NCBI GenBank assembly: GCA_947632275.1
Contig: CANROR010000004.1
Coordinates: 1-33,265 of the forward strand
Reading direction: 5' to 3'
DNA: 33,265 nucleotides
Source: an uncultured Bacilli bacterium
GTDB lineage: Bacteria; Bacillota_I; Bacilli_A; RF39; UBA660
In this document: positions 1 through 8,338 of the stretch, one piece after another
Position numbering within the stretch: the first letter of the stretch is position 1
Layout of the letters: every line of letters begins with the position of its first letter
Made by a program: the position numbers and the translations under genes
The notes under the pieces: model-generated
The model's database searches: none
The model's input: only the letters and a program-made list of their open reading frames with translations
What the model was told of the DNA's origin: nothing

Positions 1-427
1 TTATTATGTATATGATAATGCGGGCAACAAAGGTTCATGTAGTGTAAGTATAACGGGTCAATATTGGTATAATAGTAGAACATATGTAAAAAAATATTGT
101 TCTGGTGGCTATAAACAAGATTGTACGGGTTATTCTTATTCTTATTCATGTAATTGCAGTTGTACTAATAGAATATCTGGTTCTCCATCAAAAATGACGG
201 GAAATTATAGTAGTTGTGTAAGTGCCTGTGATGTTATAGGCGCTAATCAAGCAGGCGGCTCTTGTTGGGTATCATCTTCATGGTGTTCTTCGTGGGGAAA
301 TAAATATTGTACTAAATGGTCAGGTGGATATTGGAATGATTGGACAACCGGATATCATGAATCAAGTTGTACTGCTAAAGCAAACGAAAAAGAATGCAAA
401 AAAAAATATTATTATAAAATAGGATAA
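1..427 (+). CDS. C-terminal part of a Cys/Trp-rich secreted protein (5' end outside window)
   Basis: The reading frame is open from base 2 to the TAA at 425-427, giving 141 visible residues, so the true start lies upstream and ATG 194 is only internal. The first visible residues (YYVYDNAGNKGSCSVSITG) look like the last strands of a bacterial Ig-like domain of secreted Bacillota proteins. The rest is unusual: 13 cysteines, many Trp, Tyr, Ser and Gly, SYSYS and CNCSC runs, and a basic KKK tail near the end. This suggests a disulfide-rich extracellular module, but I recognise no named domain. No cell-wall anchor (LPxTG) follows, and no membrane segment is visible. The next gene starts 8 bases downstream and may be co-transcribed. 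Confidence 0.6.
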   Translation, partial: YYVYDNAGNKGSCSVSITGQYWYNSRTYVKKYCSGGYKQDCTGYSYSYSCNCSCTNRISGSPSKMTGNYSSCVSACDVIGANQAGGSCWVSSSWCSSWGNKYCTKWSGGYWNDWTTGYHESSCTAKANEKECKKKYYYKIG

Positions 428-435
428 GACAAAAT

Positions 436-891
436 ATGAAAAATAAAGAAAATATATTAAAATTAATAATAATTGGAATATTGTTTTTAATTTTGCTAGT
501 TATACTAATATTAATTATAACTAAATCAAATAAACTAAAAAATGATAAACCAGAAAATTTAAATGATAAAATTAGTTGTACTAAAGAATTATCAAAAGAT
601 GAGTTTTATATGTATTATAGTATAGCTAAAATTGATATTTCTAATAATCTTGCTAAAAGTAGACAAAATATGTTTGGCTTTAAGTTTAATGATAAAGATA
701 ATTATGAAGCATTTAAAGCAAATGAAGAATTTGAAAACACTACATATGATGATGAAAATTTAACCCTTACTTATAGTGTGGATGATGCTATTGATTTAAC
801 TACTGACCAAGAGGGCAATAAAATTGAAATTGAATATAAAACTATTTTAGAAGAATTAGAAACAGATGGTTATATTTGTAATTTAAAATAA
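436..891 (+). CDS. Small membrane-anchored extracytoplasmic protein, unknown function
   Basis: 151 residues. A short basic N-terminus precedes a very hydrophobic segment at about residues 9-29, read as an uncleaved signal anchor with the rest outside the cell. The outer part is acidic and has two cysteines, one just after the linker (ISCTKE) and one five residues from the end (YICNLK), which could form a disulfide. There is no lipobox cysteine at the end of the hydrophobic segment, so it is probably not a lipoprotein. It follows the Cys-rich gene by 8 bases without a strong ribosome binding site, suggesting translational coupling, and is followed by a hairpin terminator. Codon use is very AT-rich. 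Function unknown. Confidence 0.7.
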   Translation: MKNKENILKLIIIGILFLILLVILILIITKSNKLKNDKPENLNDKISCTKELSKDEFYMYYSIAKIDISNNLAKSRQNMFGFKFNDKDNYEAFKANEEFENTTYDDENLTLTYSVDDAIDLTTDQEGNKIEIEYKTILEELETDGYICNLK

Positions 892-951
892 TTTATGAAA
901 TCATCAAAATTGTTAAGTCTAAGAAAAACTATTATTTGAAAATAATGAATC

Positions 952-984
952 AAAAGTTAATGAAAAAATATCATTAACTTTTTT
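952..984 (+). terminator. Intrinsic terminator after the 436-891 gene
   Basis: A perfect 12-bp inverted repeat (952-963 with 971-982, 7-base loop) runs into a T tract. The stem is AT-rich, so it is weaker than a classical GC hairpin. Its 3' arm overlaps the likely -35 region (TTTACA, 982-987) of the parA promoter. Confidence 0.6.
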
Positions 985-1012
985 ACAATTATAGAAAAAT
1001 ATATGTTAAAAT
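982..1012 (+). promoter_or_regulatory. Promoter for parA-parB
   Basis: An extended -10 (TG at 1004-1005, then TAAAAT at 1007-1012) lies downstream of TTTACA at 982-987. The 19-bp spacing is long, so recognition probably relies on the TGn extension. Confidence 0.45.
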
Positions 1013-1048
1013 ATAAAGTAGCTAATGTTTATAAAAGAGGTGCTTGTA

Positions 1049-1834
1049 ATGACTAAAATTATATCTTTGGTTAATCAAAAAGGTGGAGTTGGAAAGACGA
1101 CAACTAGTATTAATTTAGCAGCTGCTTTAGGTAAATTAGGTAAGAAAGTCTTATTAATTGATATGGATTCCCAAGGCAATGCGACGACTGGTTTAGGTCT
1201 TAATTCTAACGATTTTAGTCATGATATTTATGAGCTTATCACGGGTAGATGCGAAATAAAAGATGCAATTATTAAAACTAAATTTGAAAATTTAAGTATT
1301 ATTCCGTCTACCATCAATTTAGCAGGAATTGATGTTGAATTTGTTAAAAAAATGTTAGAAGATAACGCTTTTAAACAAAATATGCAATTAAAAATGCGTT
1401 TAGATGCAGTAAAAAAAGATTATGATTATATAATAATTGATTGTCAACCATCATTAGGGTTAGGTACGATGAATGCCTTAGTTGCTAGTGATTCAGTAAT
1501 AATTCCGGTGCAATGTGAATTCTATGCTTTAGATGGAATTGCTTTACTTCTTAATACAATTATAACAATTCAAAGTGGCATGAATCCGAATCTTCGGATT
1601 GAAGGGGTCCTTTTAACGATGCTTGATGGTCGAACTAATATTGGTTTGGAAGTAATTGAAGAAATTAGAAAATATTTTAAAGATAAAGTGTTTAATACGA
1701 TAATACCTAGACTAGTTAGATTAGTAGAAGCACCTAGCCATGGTAAACCAATTAATGAATATGATCCTACTAGTCGGGCAACAGAAGCTTACGCTAATTT
1801 GGCAAAGGAAGTGATTAGTCGCGATGGAAACTAA
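1049..1834 (+). CDS. parA: ParA/Soj chromosome-partitioning ATPase
   Basis: 261 residues from the preferred ATG. ParA binds DNA non-specifically in its ATP form and works with ParB at parS sites to segregate newly replicated origins; in Bacillus, Soj also regulates DnaA. The deviant Walker A motif KGGVGKTT is at residues 11-18, followed by the LLIDMDSQGN switch segment and the IIIDCQPSLG Walker B region. An earlier ATG at 1025 exists in frame, but GAGGTG at 1037-1042 is well placed only for 1049, and the protein family starts at this point. The gene overlaps parB by 11 bases. Length and motifs are normal for Soj. Confidence 0.96.
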   Translation: MTKIISLVNQKGGVGKTTTSINLAAALGKLGKKVLLIDMDSQGNATTGLGLNSNDFSHDIYELITGRCEIKDAIIKTKFENLSIIPSTINLAGIDVEFVKKMLEDNAFKQNMQLKMRLDAVKKDYDYIIIDCQPSLGLGTMNALVASDSVIIPVQCEFYALDGIALLLNTIITIQSGMNPNLRIEGVLLTMLDGRTNIGLEVIEEIRKYFKDKVFNTIIPRLVRLVEAPSHGKPINEYDPTSRATEAYANLAKEVISRDGN

Positions 1835-2696
1835 GAAAAAAGCTTTAGGGAAAGGATTAGAACAATTATTTTCCAATTCCGTAATTGATTTTGATAATTT
1901 TGAACAAAGCATCGTGGAAGAAAATTCCAATAACGTGGTTGAAATAAATCTTTCAGATATAAGAAGTAATCCTTATCAACCACGGAAAACTTTTGATGAA
2001 GCTTCTTTAAATGAACTAGCAGCTTCGATTAAAGAATATGGTTTAGTGCAACCCATAATTGTTAAAAAAAGTATTAAAGGTTATGAATTAGTTGCCGGGG
2101 AAAGAAGAACTAAGGCGGCCAAAATTGCCGGCCTTACGAAAATTCCGGCCGTAATAAAAGATTTCACGGATCAAGAAATGATGGAACTAGCCTTAATTGA
2201 AAATATTCAAAGAGAAGATTTAAATCCGATTGATGAGGCGACATCTATTAGTAATATTATTAAGTTAAGGGGATATACCCAAGAAGAATTCGCGGATAAA
2301 ATGGGGAAAAGTAGAAGTTATGTTACAAACTTGTTAGGGCTTTTAAAGTTACCGGAAAATGTGAAAAAATTAGTCGAAAAGAAAAGTATTTCGGCTTCCC
2401 ATGCCCGGGTCTTAAGTAAATTAGATGATGAAGATAAAATCAATGATTTAGCTCATAAAATAATGACCGAAGATGTCAGTGTAAGAGATTTAGAAAAATT
2501 AACTAGTAATATTGAATTACCGAAGAAAAATAAAATTAAAGTAGAACATAATTATCGTTTATTAGAAGATGCGGCTAGTGAGGCTTTAAATACAAAGGTT
2601 AGAATTACGAAAAATAAAATGGAAATATATTTTAATGGTTCGAAAGAACTTAATGAAATACTGGAAAAATTAAATGTAAAAATTGAGGATGAATAA
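1824..2696 (+). CDS. parB: ParB/Spo0J-type centromere-binding protein
   Basis: 290 residues. ParB is a CTPase clamp that loads at parS and slides on DNA, and is the partner of the ParA just upstream. After an N-terminal KKALGKGLEQLF segment comes the ParB/Srx domain (about 40-130) with the CTP-binding motif GERR at residues 92-95 and ENIQREDLNPIDEA. A helix-turn-helix follows at about 150-172 (YTQEEFADKMGKSRSYVTNL), then a C-terminal dimerisation domain. The start lies within the end of parA. The paralogue Noc has a similar layout, but pairing with parA favours Spo0J. No full parS palindrome was found in this window. Confidence 0.95.
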   Translation: METKKKALGKGLEQLFSNSVIDFDNFEQSIVEENSNNVVEINLSDIRSNPYQPRKTFDEASLNELAASIKEYGLVQPIIVKKSIKGYELVAGERRTKAAKIAGLTKIPAVIKDFTDQEMMELALIENIQREDLNPIDEATSISNIIKLRGYTQEEFADKMGKSRSYVTNLLGLLKLPENVKKLVEKKSISASHARVLSKLDDEDKINDLAHKIMTEDVSVRDLEKLTSNIELPKKNKIKVEHNYRLLEDAASEALNTKVRITKNKMEIYFNGSKELNEILEKLNVKIEDE

Positions 2697-2697
2697 A

Positions 2698-2910
2698 ATG
2701 GATAAAGACTTTAAATTATTTGATGAAGTCATAATGAAAAAAGACCATGCTTGTGGCACTAATCTTTGGATTATTACGCGAAATGGCGCTGATGTTAAAA
2801 TTAAATGTCGATATTGTGGACGTGAAATAATGATGGATCGTTTAGAATTTATAAAAAAATTAAAAAAGGTGATCAAATTTGAAGAAACTGAAGATGAAAA
2901 AAAAGATTAA
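2698..2910 (+). CDS. DUF951 small zinc-ribbon-like protein (YyzM-like)
   Basis: 70 residues from ATG 2698. The start is supported by GAGGATG overlapping the end of parB at 2686; a TTG at 2683 and an ATG at 2689 are in frame but less well placed. The HACGTN segment and the CRYCGREIMMDR knuckle match the DUF951 family, which in Bacillota sits between spo0J and ychF, as here. The three cysteines and nearby histidine could bind a metal. The function is unknown; a nucleic-acid-binding role is only a guess. The stop overlaps the start of the AbgT transporter gene by 32 bases. Confidence 0.85.
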   Translation: MDKDFKLFDEVIMKKDHACGTNLWIITRNGADVKIKCRYCGREIMMDRLEFIKKLKKVIKFEETEDEKKD

Positions 2911-4423
2911 TTTACATCCCGTGATGATGTACTTGGTATTGAGCTTAATTGTCATTGTCGTAAGTGGCATTTTGTCGTGGTTTAATGTCCAAGCAACTTA
3001 TAATCAAATTTCCTTAGTTACAGGAGAATATTCGGTAGCAACAGAAACAATAACTTCTTTATTTAGTTTAAGTGGCTTAAAATATATTTTTACCAATACG
3101 GTATCTAACTTTGCTAATTTTACCGTTTTAAGTAATTTAATTATTATTTTACTTGGTATTGGCTTAATGGAAAAAAGTGGTTTTTTAAAAACTTTAGTTA
3201 CTTTATTAACGAAGAAAGCTAAAAAAACAACTGTTACCTTTTTCTTAATATTGATATGTTTACTTGCTAGTATCATGGGTGATTTATCATATTTAATTTT
3301 TATTCCTTTAAGTGCTTTATTATTTTTATATGGTAAAAGAAATCCGCGGTTAGGAATTATCGCTTCTTTTGCGGCTTTAACTTGTGGTTCTAGTTTAAGT
3401 GTTATGTTAACCAGTATTGATTCCAGTTTAATTACGGTTACTAATTTAAACTCTCAAATATTAATTGGTAATTATACGATTAATAGTGGTTCATTTATGT
3501 TTATTATGTTAATTGCTTTAATTATTTTAGCCTTTTTATTAACGAATATAACCGAAAATGTTATTGCTAAAAGAATTGAAAAATATGAATTTGAGGAAGA
3601 AGAAATTGAAGATGAGTTAGTGTTAACTAAACATAAAATGCGAGGGTTATTATTTGCCGCCATCTTTGGTTTAATTTATTTATTAATCTTTGTTTATAAT
3701 ATTATTCCGGGTTTACCTTTCTCGGGGAATTTACTTGATTATAGTCAAAGATTATATATTGATAAATTATTTAGCTATGAATCCTTCTTTAGCAATGGCT
3801 TTGTCTTCATTGTGGCTTTATTTTTTGTCATTTTAGGTTTAAGTTATGGCATTGGGGCTAAGACCATTAAAAATAATCAAGATTTTATTGATGGCTTGGG
3901 CCATTCGTTAAATGGTATTGGGAAGATGTTAGTTATGATTTTTGCCGCCGCCACCTTTATTAGTATTTTTAAACAAGCTAATATTGGGAATGTGGTAACG
4001 GTAGCTTTAACTAATGTTTTAGCTAAGTCCTCTTTTAGTGGTTTACCATTACTGATTTTGTTATTTGTTCTTTCAATGATTGCTACTCTTTTCTTGCCAA
4101 ATAGTTTACCTAAATGGACGATTATGGCCACTGCCGCCGTGCCGGCTTTAATGAATACCGGTGTTTCTCCCGAATTTAGTCAAGTTGCCTTTCGGTTAGG
4201 CGAAGCCGTTTCGTTAGGTTTAACACCAGTTTTTGCTTATTTCATTGTTTATTTAGCTTATTTAGAAAAATATAGTCAAGATAATAAAAATATTAGTATA
4301 TTTAAAGCGATAAAATTACAATTACCATATACCATAGTTACTTTTATTGTTTTCTTAAGTTTAATTATTCTATGGTATATAATTGGAATACCATTAGGCT
4401 TTAATGCTAGTGTTTCATTATAG
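2879..4423 (+). CDS. AbgT-family transporter
   Basis: 514 residues from a TTG start. AbgT-family members are inner-membrane proteins linked to import of p-aminobenzoyl-glutamate or export of sulfonamide-like antimetabolites; substrate here is unknown. About a dozen hydrophobic segments are visible. The N-terminal HPV...LSLIVIVVSGIL pattern, the GLMEKSG segment, MGDLSYLIFIPL and the re-entrant FAALTCGSSL...IDSSL region are typical of the family. TTG 2879 is preferred because AAAGGTGATC ends about 7 bases before it; the first ATG (2894) has no comparable site. It is the odd one out in an otherwise conserved spo0J-DUF951-ychF block. A role in folate-precursor handling is inference. Confidence 0.85.
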   Translation: MKKLKMKKKINLHPVMMYLVLSLIVIVVSGILSWFNVQATYNQISLVTGEYSVATETITSLFSLSGLKYIFTNTVSNFANFTVLSNLIIILLGIGLMEKSGFLKTLVTLLTKKAKKTTVTFFLILICLLASIMGDLSYLIFIPLSALLFLYGKRNPRLGIIASFAALTCGSSLSVMLTSIDSSLITVTNLNSQILIGNYTINSGSFMFIMLIALIILAFLLTNITENVIAKRIEKYEFEEEEIEDELVLTKHKMRGLLFAAIFGLIYLLIFVYNIIPGLPFSGNLLDYSQRLYIDKLFSYESFFSNGFVFIVALFFVILGLSYGIGAKTIKNNQDFIDGLGHSLNGIGKMLVMIFAAATFISIFKQANIGNVVTVALTNVLAKSSFSGLPLLILLFVLSMIATLFLPNSLPKWTIMATAAVPALMNTGVSPEFSQVAFRLGEAVSLGLTPVFAYFIVYLAYLEKYSQDNKNISIFKAIKLQLPYTIVTFIVFLSLIILWYIIGIPLGFNASVSL

Positions 4424-4440
4424 TTAAGGGGGAAAAAATT

Positions 4441-5541
4441 ATGTCTTTAAAAGCGGGAATTGTGGGTCTTCCTAATGTTGGGAAATCAACCCTTTTTAAT
4501 GCTATTACGAAAAAAAATGTTTTGGCGGCCAATTATCCCTTTGCCACCATTGAACCCAATGTGGGAGTTGTTTTTGTGCCAGATACGCGCTTGGATTTTT
4601 TAAAAGAACTTTATCAACCGGAAAGGGTAGTGCCAACTACTTTTGAATTCACAGATATCGCAGGTTTAGTTAAAGGCGCCGCCTCAGGTGAAGGTTTAGG
4701 CAATAAATTTTTATCTCATATTCGGGAAGTTGATGCTATCGTGGAAGTCGTTCGGTGTTTTGATGATGCTAATATTACGCATGTCAGTGGCGAAACAGAT
4801 CCCCTTCGGGATATTGATATTATTAACATTGAACTTATTTTGGCCGATTTAGAAATTGTAACGAATCGGTTAAGTAAGATTGAAAAGAAAGCGGACACTA
4901 CCAAAGAAAAAGATGTAGTCTTTGAATGTAATACGTTAAAAAAAGCTAAAGAAGCTTTAGAAAAAAACATTGCTTTAAGACAAGTATTTAGTGATCCTGA
5001 CGAATTATTAGTTTTAAAAAACTTTAACTTTTTAACTTTAAAACCGATTATATATGCGGCTAATGTTGATGAAGAAACCATTGTTGTTGGCGATAACGAT
5101 TATTCTTTAAAAGTTAAAGAGCATGCCGAAAAAGAAGGCAATAATGTTATTGTTATGTGTGCAAAATTAGAAGAAGAATTATCTAGTTTAGAAAATCAAG
5201 AACGCGAAGAATTTTTGGCTTCAGTTGGAATTACAAATAGTGGTCTAGATAAGTTAATTTTTGCCACTTATGATTTATTAGGTTTAGCCACCTTTTTTAC
5301 GGCCGGCAAAGATGAATGTCGGGCCTGGACTTATAAAAAAGGTATGAAAGCGCCTAAATGTGCCGGGATTATTCACAATGATTTTGAGCGAGGTTTTATT
5401 AAAGCCGAAGTTATGAGCTTTGCAGATTTATATGAACTGAAAGATGAAAAGAAAGTCAAAGAAGCGGGAAAACTAAGAATCGAAGGCAAAGATTACGTTA
5501 TTCAAGATGGCGATATTTGTTATTTTCGATTTAATGTTTGA
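4441..5541 (+). CDS. ychF: YchF/Ola1 ribosome-associated ATPase
   Basis: 366 residues, the usual length. YchF is an Obg-family P-loop protein that prefers ATP to GTP and binds ribosomes; it is linked to stress and redox responses. The G1 loop GLPNVGKST is at residues 9-17, then NYPFATIEPNVG (G2 region), DIAGLVKGA (G3) and NVDE near residue 210 in place of the GTP-specific NKxD, which explains the ATP preference. A coiled-coil arm lies in the middle and a TGS domain fills the last ~80 residues. AAGGGGG precedes the ATG. It ends with TGA, showing that TGA is a stop codon here. Confidence 0.97.
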   Translation: MSLKAGIVGLPNVGKSTLFNAITKKNVLAANYPFATIEPNVGVVFVPDTRLDFLKELYQPERVVPTTFEFTDIAGLVKGAASGEGLGNKFLSHIREVDAIVEVVRCFDDANITHVSGETDPLRDIDIINIELILADLEIVTNRLSKIEKKADTTKEKDVVFECNTLKKAKEALEKNIALRQVFSDPDELLVLKNFNFLTLKPIIYAANVDEETIVVGDNDYSLKVKEHAEKEGNNVIVMCAKLEEELSSLENQEREEFLASVGITNSGLDKLIFATYDLLGLATFFTAGKDECRAWTYKKGMKAPKCAGIIHNDFERGFIKAEVMSFADLYELKDEKKVKEAGKLRIEGKDYVIQDGDICYFRFNV

Positions 5542-5564
5542 TTAATAATTAAATTTTCTAAAAT

Positions 5565-5603
5565 TGTGCTATAATAGACATATAATTTAGAAGGAGGAAA
5601 ATA
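5565..5603 (+). promoter_or_regulatory. Promoter for the BI-1/RDD gene pair
   Basis: An extended -10, TGCTATAAT (5567-5575), precedes AGAAGGAGG and the ATG at 5603. No convincing -35 is seen at 17 bp. Confidence 0.5.
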
Positions 5604-6247
5604 TGAATAATAAATTAATGGGTAAAACCTTTTTATGGATGTGTATTGGTTTATTAGTTACTTTTGCCACTGGCTTATTCGTAACTTATAATGAAACCAT
5701 GCGGACTAATATTGAAACGAGTGCCTTATATATTATTTTCGCGGTAATTGAATTAGTTTTGGTATTCTTTTTATCACTTCGGGTTATGAAAATGAAACCA
5801 ACAACGGCGAAATGTACTTTCTTGCTTTATTCGGTGGTTAGTGGTCTAACTTTTTCATCAATCTTTGTTTATTATGAACTATCATCAATTTTATTTATCT
5901 TTTTAATTACAGCTGCGTTATTTGCGCTTTTAGCTTTTATTGGTTATACTACGAAAATTGATTTGACTAAATTAGGAACTTATTTTCTAGTTGGTTTGTT
6001 CGGCGTAATAATTGTTTCTTTAATTAATATCTTCGTCGGTAATACGATGGTTGATTTAGTTGTTTCTGTTATTTGTATTGCTTTATTTTTAGGCGTAACG
6101 ATGTATGATGTTCAAAAGTTAAAAAGATTAAGTGATAGTGGCTTACCTGAAGAAAATTTAGCTATCTATGGCGCTTTAGACCTATATTTAGATTTTATTA
6201 ATATCTTTATTCGGTTACTTTCAATATTTGGAAAGAGTGATAACTAA
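5603..6247 (+). CDS. Bax inhibitor-1 (YccA/YetJ-like) membrane protein
   Basis: 214 residues with seven hydrophobic segments and little else, the layout of the BI-1/TMBIM family. The last segment carries the family-like LDLYLDFINIFIRLLSIFG ending. Characterised bacterial homologues (YetJ) are pH-sensitive calcium leak channels, and E. coli YccA modulates FtsH; which applies here cannot be told. It has a strong Shine-Dalgarno (GAAGGAGG) and its stop TAA overlaps the ATG of the RDD gene (TAATG), so the two are translationally coupled. Confidence 0.85.
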   Translation: MNNKLMGKTFLWMCIGLLVTFATGLFVTYNETMRTNIETSALYIIFAVIELVLVFFLSLRVMKMKPTTAKCTFLLYSVVSGLTFSSIFVYYELSSILFIFLITAALFALLAFIGYTTKIDLTKLGTYFLVGLFGVIIVSLINIFVGNTMVDLVVSVICIALFLGVTMYDVQKLKRLSDSGLPEENLAIYGALDLYLDFINIFIRLLSIFGKSDN

Positions 6248-6972
6248 TGGATGTCAGTTTAAAAAGAATTGGAGCTTACTTACTTGATTCGTTATTTATT
6301 TCGTTATTAGCTAGTCTCCTTGTGGCTTGCTTTACCTTTGGTAAAAATAATAATACTGATTACGAAAAATATATAAATTTAATTAGTGAATATCAAGATG
6401 GTAAAATCGAAGATGACGTTTATAAACAAGAAGTGATTAATTATAATTATAAATCAACGAAAGATTCAACAATTGCTAGCGCGATTACAATTGTTTTAAT
6501 TATTTCTTATTTTGGTTTATATCAAGTTTATGCCAATGGCCAAACCATTGGGAAAAGAATTTTAAAAATTAAAGTAGTTGGCAAAGATGGCGAAAAGTTA
6601 AAATATGGCGCGAATTTTATTCGGATGATAATTTTAAATAATGTTATTTTTCGTATTTTATTAGCCGTCGGTGTCTATTTAATGAACGCTCAACATTTCT
6701 ATACTTATAGTAGTGTTATTAGTTATCTTGAAGGTTTAATCGAAACAATTATTTTAGTAATGGTAATTTTAAGACAAGATGGTCGCGGCTTACATGATAT
6801 TTTAGCTAAAACCAAAGTTGTAAGTACAGTAGTTGATGCACCAGAAGAAAAGGTTGATGTTAAAAAAGAAGTAATTGAAGCACCAGTTAAAGAAGAAAAG
6901 CCAAAGACGACACCAAAGAAAAAAACAACTTCGAAAACAAAAAATTCGAAAGAAAAAAATACTAAAAAATAA
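6247..6972 (+). CDS. RDD-family membrane protein with a lysine-rich tail
   Basis: 241 residues. The RDD domain is shown by an aspartate in the first membrane segment (YLLDSLF), the GQTIGKRILKIKVVG motif after the second, and a closing RQDGRGLHDILAKTKVV. RDD proteins are poorly characterised; some act as Na+/H+ antiporters. The last ~55 residues form a highly charged Lys/Thr/Glu tail (PKKKTTSKTK) after the membrane part, likely cytoplasmic. A loop between the first two segments is unusually long (~50 residues). Coupled to the BI-1 gene upstream; its stop codon lies inside a terminator hairpin. Confidence 0.85.
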   Translation: MDVSLKRIGAYLLDSLFISLLASLLVACFTFGKNNNTDYEKYINLISEYQDGKIEDDVYKQEVINYNYKSTKDSTIASAITIVLIISYFGLYQVYANGQTIGKRILKIKVVGKDGEKLKYGANFIRMIILNNVIFRILLAVGVYLMNAQHFYTYSSVISYLEGLIETIILVMVILRQDGRGLHDILAKTKVVSTVVDAPEEKVDVKKEVIEAPVKEEKPKTTPKKKTTSKTKNSKEKNTKK

Positions 6973-6988
6973 AATTTAGTATTTTTTT
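6955..6988 (+). terminator. Intrinsic terminator after the RDD gene
   Basis: A perfect 12-bp inverted repeat (6955-6966 with 6975-6986) followed by T residues; the stop codon is in the loop. Confidence 0.7.
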
Positions 6989-7039
6989 CTTTTTCTAAAT
7001 GTGTTAAGATTATTTTAGATAGTAAAGGGCGTGATAGAT

Positions 7040-8338
7040 GTGGAAGAAAATGTAACAGAAGAAAAAGAATTTATGGAAAAAAAGAAAGGAAAAGTTTTAG
7101 TACCTATCATTGTGACGATTGTAATTCTTTTAGTATTGGTGGGAGGCTATATCGGCTATTTTTACTTTTATCAAAATACGGAAAGATTTATTGATAATAC
7201 GAGCAATAGCATTGAAAAATTTTTAAATGATAATTTAAAAATAGATATGTTATCTAATGACAATCGTGATGTTAATTTAAAAGGTAATTTAAATATCCAA
7301 GATTTAGTAGATGTTGATTATGATCTTACTACTAGTCCTTCTAAAGAATTAGTAGCTATGGACTTAAATCTAAAAAATATATTGCAAGGAACAATTAATT
7401 ATCAAGATGGTAAAACCTATATTCAAGCTAAAGATTTATATCCTGAAGTTTTAGAATTATCGGGATCAAATACGTCAACGAATTTTTCTTTACCGGATGA
7501 TGAGGTACTAGCTCAATTAGATGTTAATGCTTGTTTAAAAAATTTAGTAAAATATTTTTTTGAAGCTTTAAAAGAAGGTAAACAAACGACAACTTTTAAA
7601 GGTTTAACCGAAAAAGTTTATACGATAGAATTTGATACTATTACGGCAGAAAATGCGATGCAAAAATTTAAAAATTTAATGCAAAATGATGAGGCTTTAA
7701 ATACTGTTTTTGGTAATTTTGCGAGTGATGATTATGGTAGCTTTGAACCATGTGAAATAAAGATTACCGTTAATGTATGGACAAATAAAGTTAAAGATTT
7801 TTCTTTGAAAAATGATGAATCTGAATTAAAAGCCCATTATGATGGCGAAAAATATGTATTATCCGACAATGGCGAAAAATTATACCTTTGGGTTGAAGAT
7901 GATTATTTAAAGATTCATACGACGGAAACTGATGATTATACTTTGGGTATTACTTTAAATTATAAAACGGGTATGGAATTTAATTACAAAGATGGCGAAG
8001 ATAGTTTAAATTTGAGTTTTAATAAAACAAACGATAATAATTATAAAATTTCTGGGGATTTAACTAGTACGGATTTAAAAATTAATTTAACCGGTAATAT
8101 TGAAGAAACATCGGAAACTGAAGCCACTGGTGAAATTGCTTTGAAAATAACAAGTGGTCAAGAAACTTTCAATGCTAAATTAACATTTAATAGTTTAATT
8201 AAAGATAATTTAATAGATAAAATTGATGTTAGTAAAGCGAAAAAAATAGATGATTTAACGGAAGAAGAGCAAAATAATATAATGTTAAAATTATATGGAA
8301 TGCTTGCCCAAATGGGTTTATTAGGAGGTAATATCTAA
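7040..8338 (+). CDS. Membrane-anchored extracytoplasmic protein, unknown function
   Basis: 432 residues from GTG 7040, chosen because AAAGGGCGTGAT (7024-7035) lies just upstream; a GTG at 7031 is also in frame. An acidic then lysine-rich cytoplasmic N-terminus precedes one membrane segment (about residues 19-43). The remaining ~390 residues are outside and dominated by alternating beta-like repeats (ITLNYKTGMEFNYKDG, DLTSTDLKINLTGNIEE), suggesting a beta-rich, possibly lipid- or ligand-binding fold; this is inference. An extended -10 (TGTTAAGAT near 7002) precedes it. Its stop overlaps the ATG of the acyltransferase gene, suggesting the two work in one envelope process. Confidence 0.75.
   Translation: MEENVTEEKEFMEKKKGKVLVPIIVTIVILLVLVGGYIGYFYFYQNTERFIDNTSNSIEKFLNDNLKIDMLSNDNRDVNLKGNLNIQDLVDVDYDLTTSPSKELVAMDLNLKNILQGTINYQDGKTYIQAKDLYPEVLELSGSNTSTNFSLPDDEVLAQLDVNACLKNLVKYFFEALKEGKQTTTFKGLTEKVYTIEFDTITAENAMQKFKNLMQNDEALNTVFGNFASDDYGSFEPCEIKITVNVWTNKVKDFSLKNDESELKAHYDGEKYVLSDNGEKLYLWVEDDYLKIHTTETDDYTLGITLNYKTGMEFNYKDGEDSLNLSFNKTNDNNYKISGDLTSTDLKINLTGNIEETSETEATGEIALKITSGQETFNAKLTFNSLIKDNLIDKIDVSKAKKIDDLTEEEQNNIMLKLYGMLAQMGLLGGNI

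Noticed and set aside
1025..1048. Longer N-terminus of parA from ATG 1025
   Set aside because: The ribosome site GAGGTG at 1037-1042 lies within that extension and fits ATG 1049.
1721..1930. Antisense frames within genes (for example in parA/parB, ychF, dnaB and ftsE)
   Set aside because: These are shadows of strongly supported genes, with no ribosome sites and no recognisable protein features.
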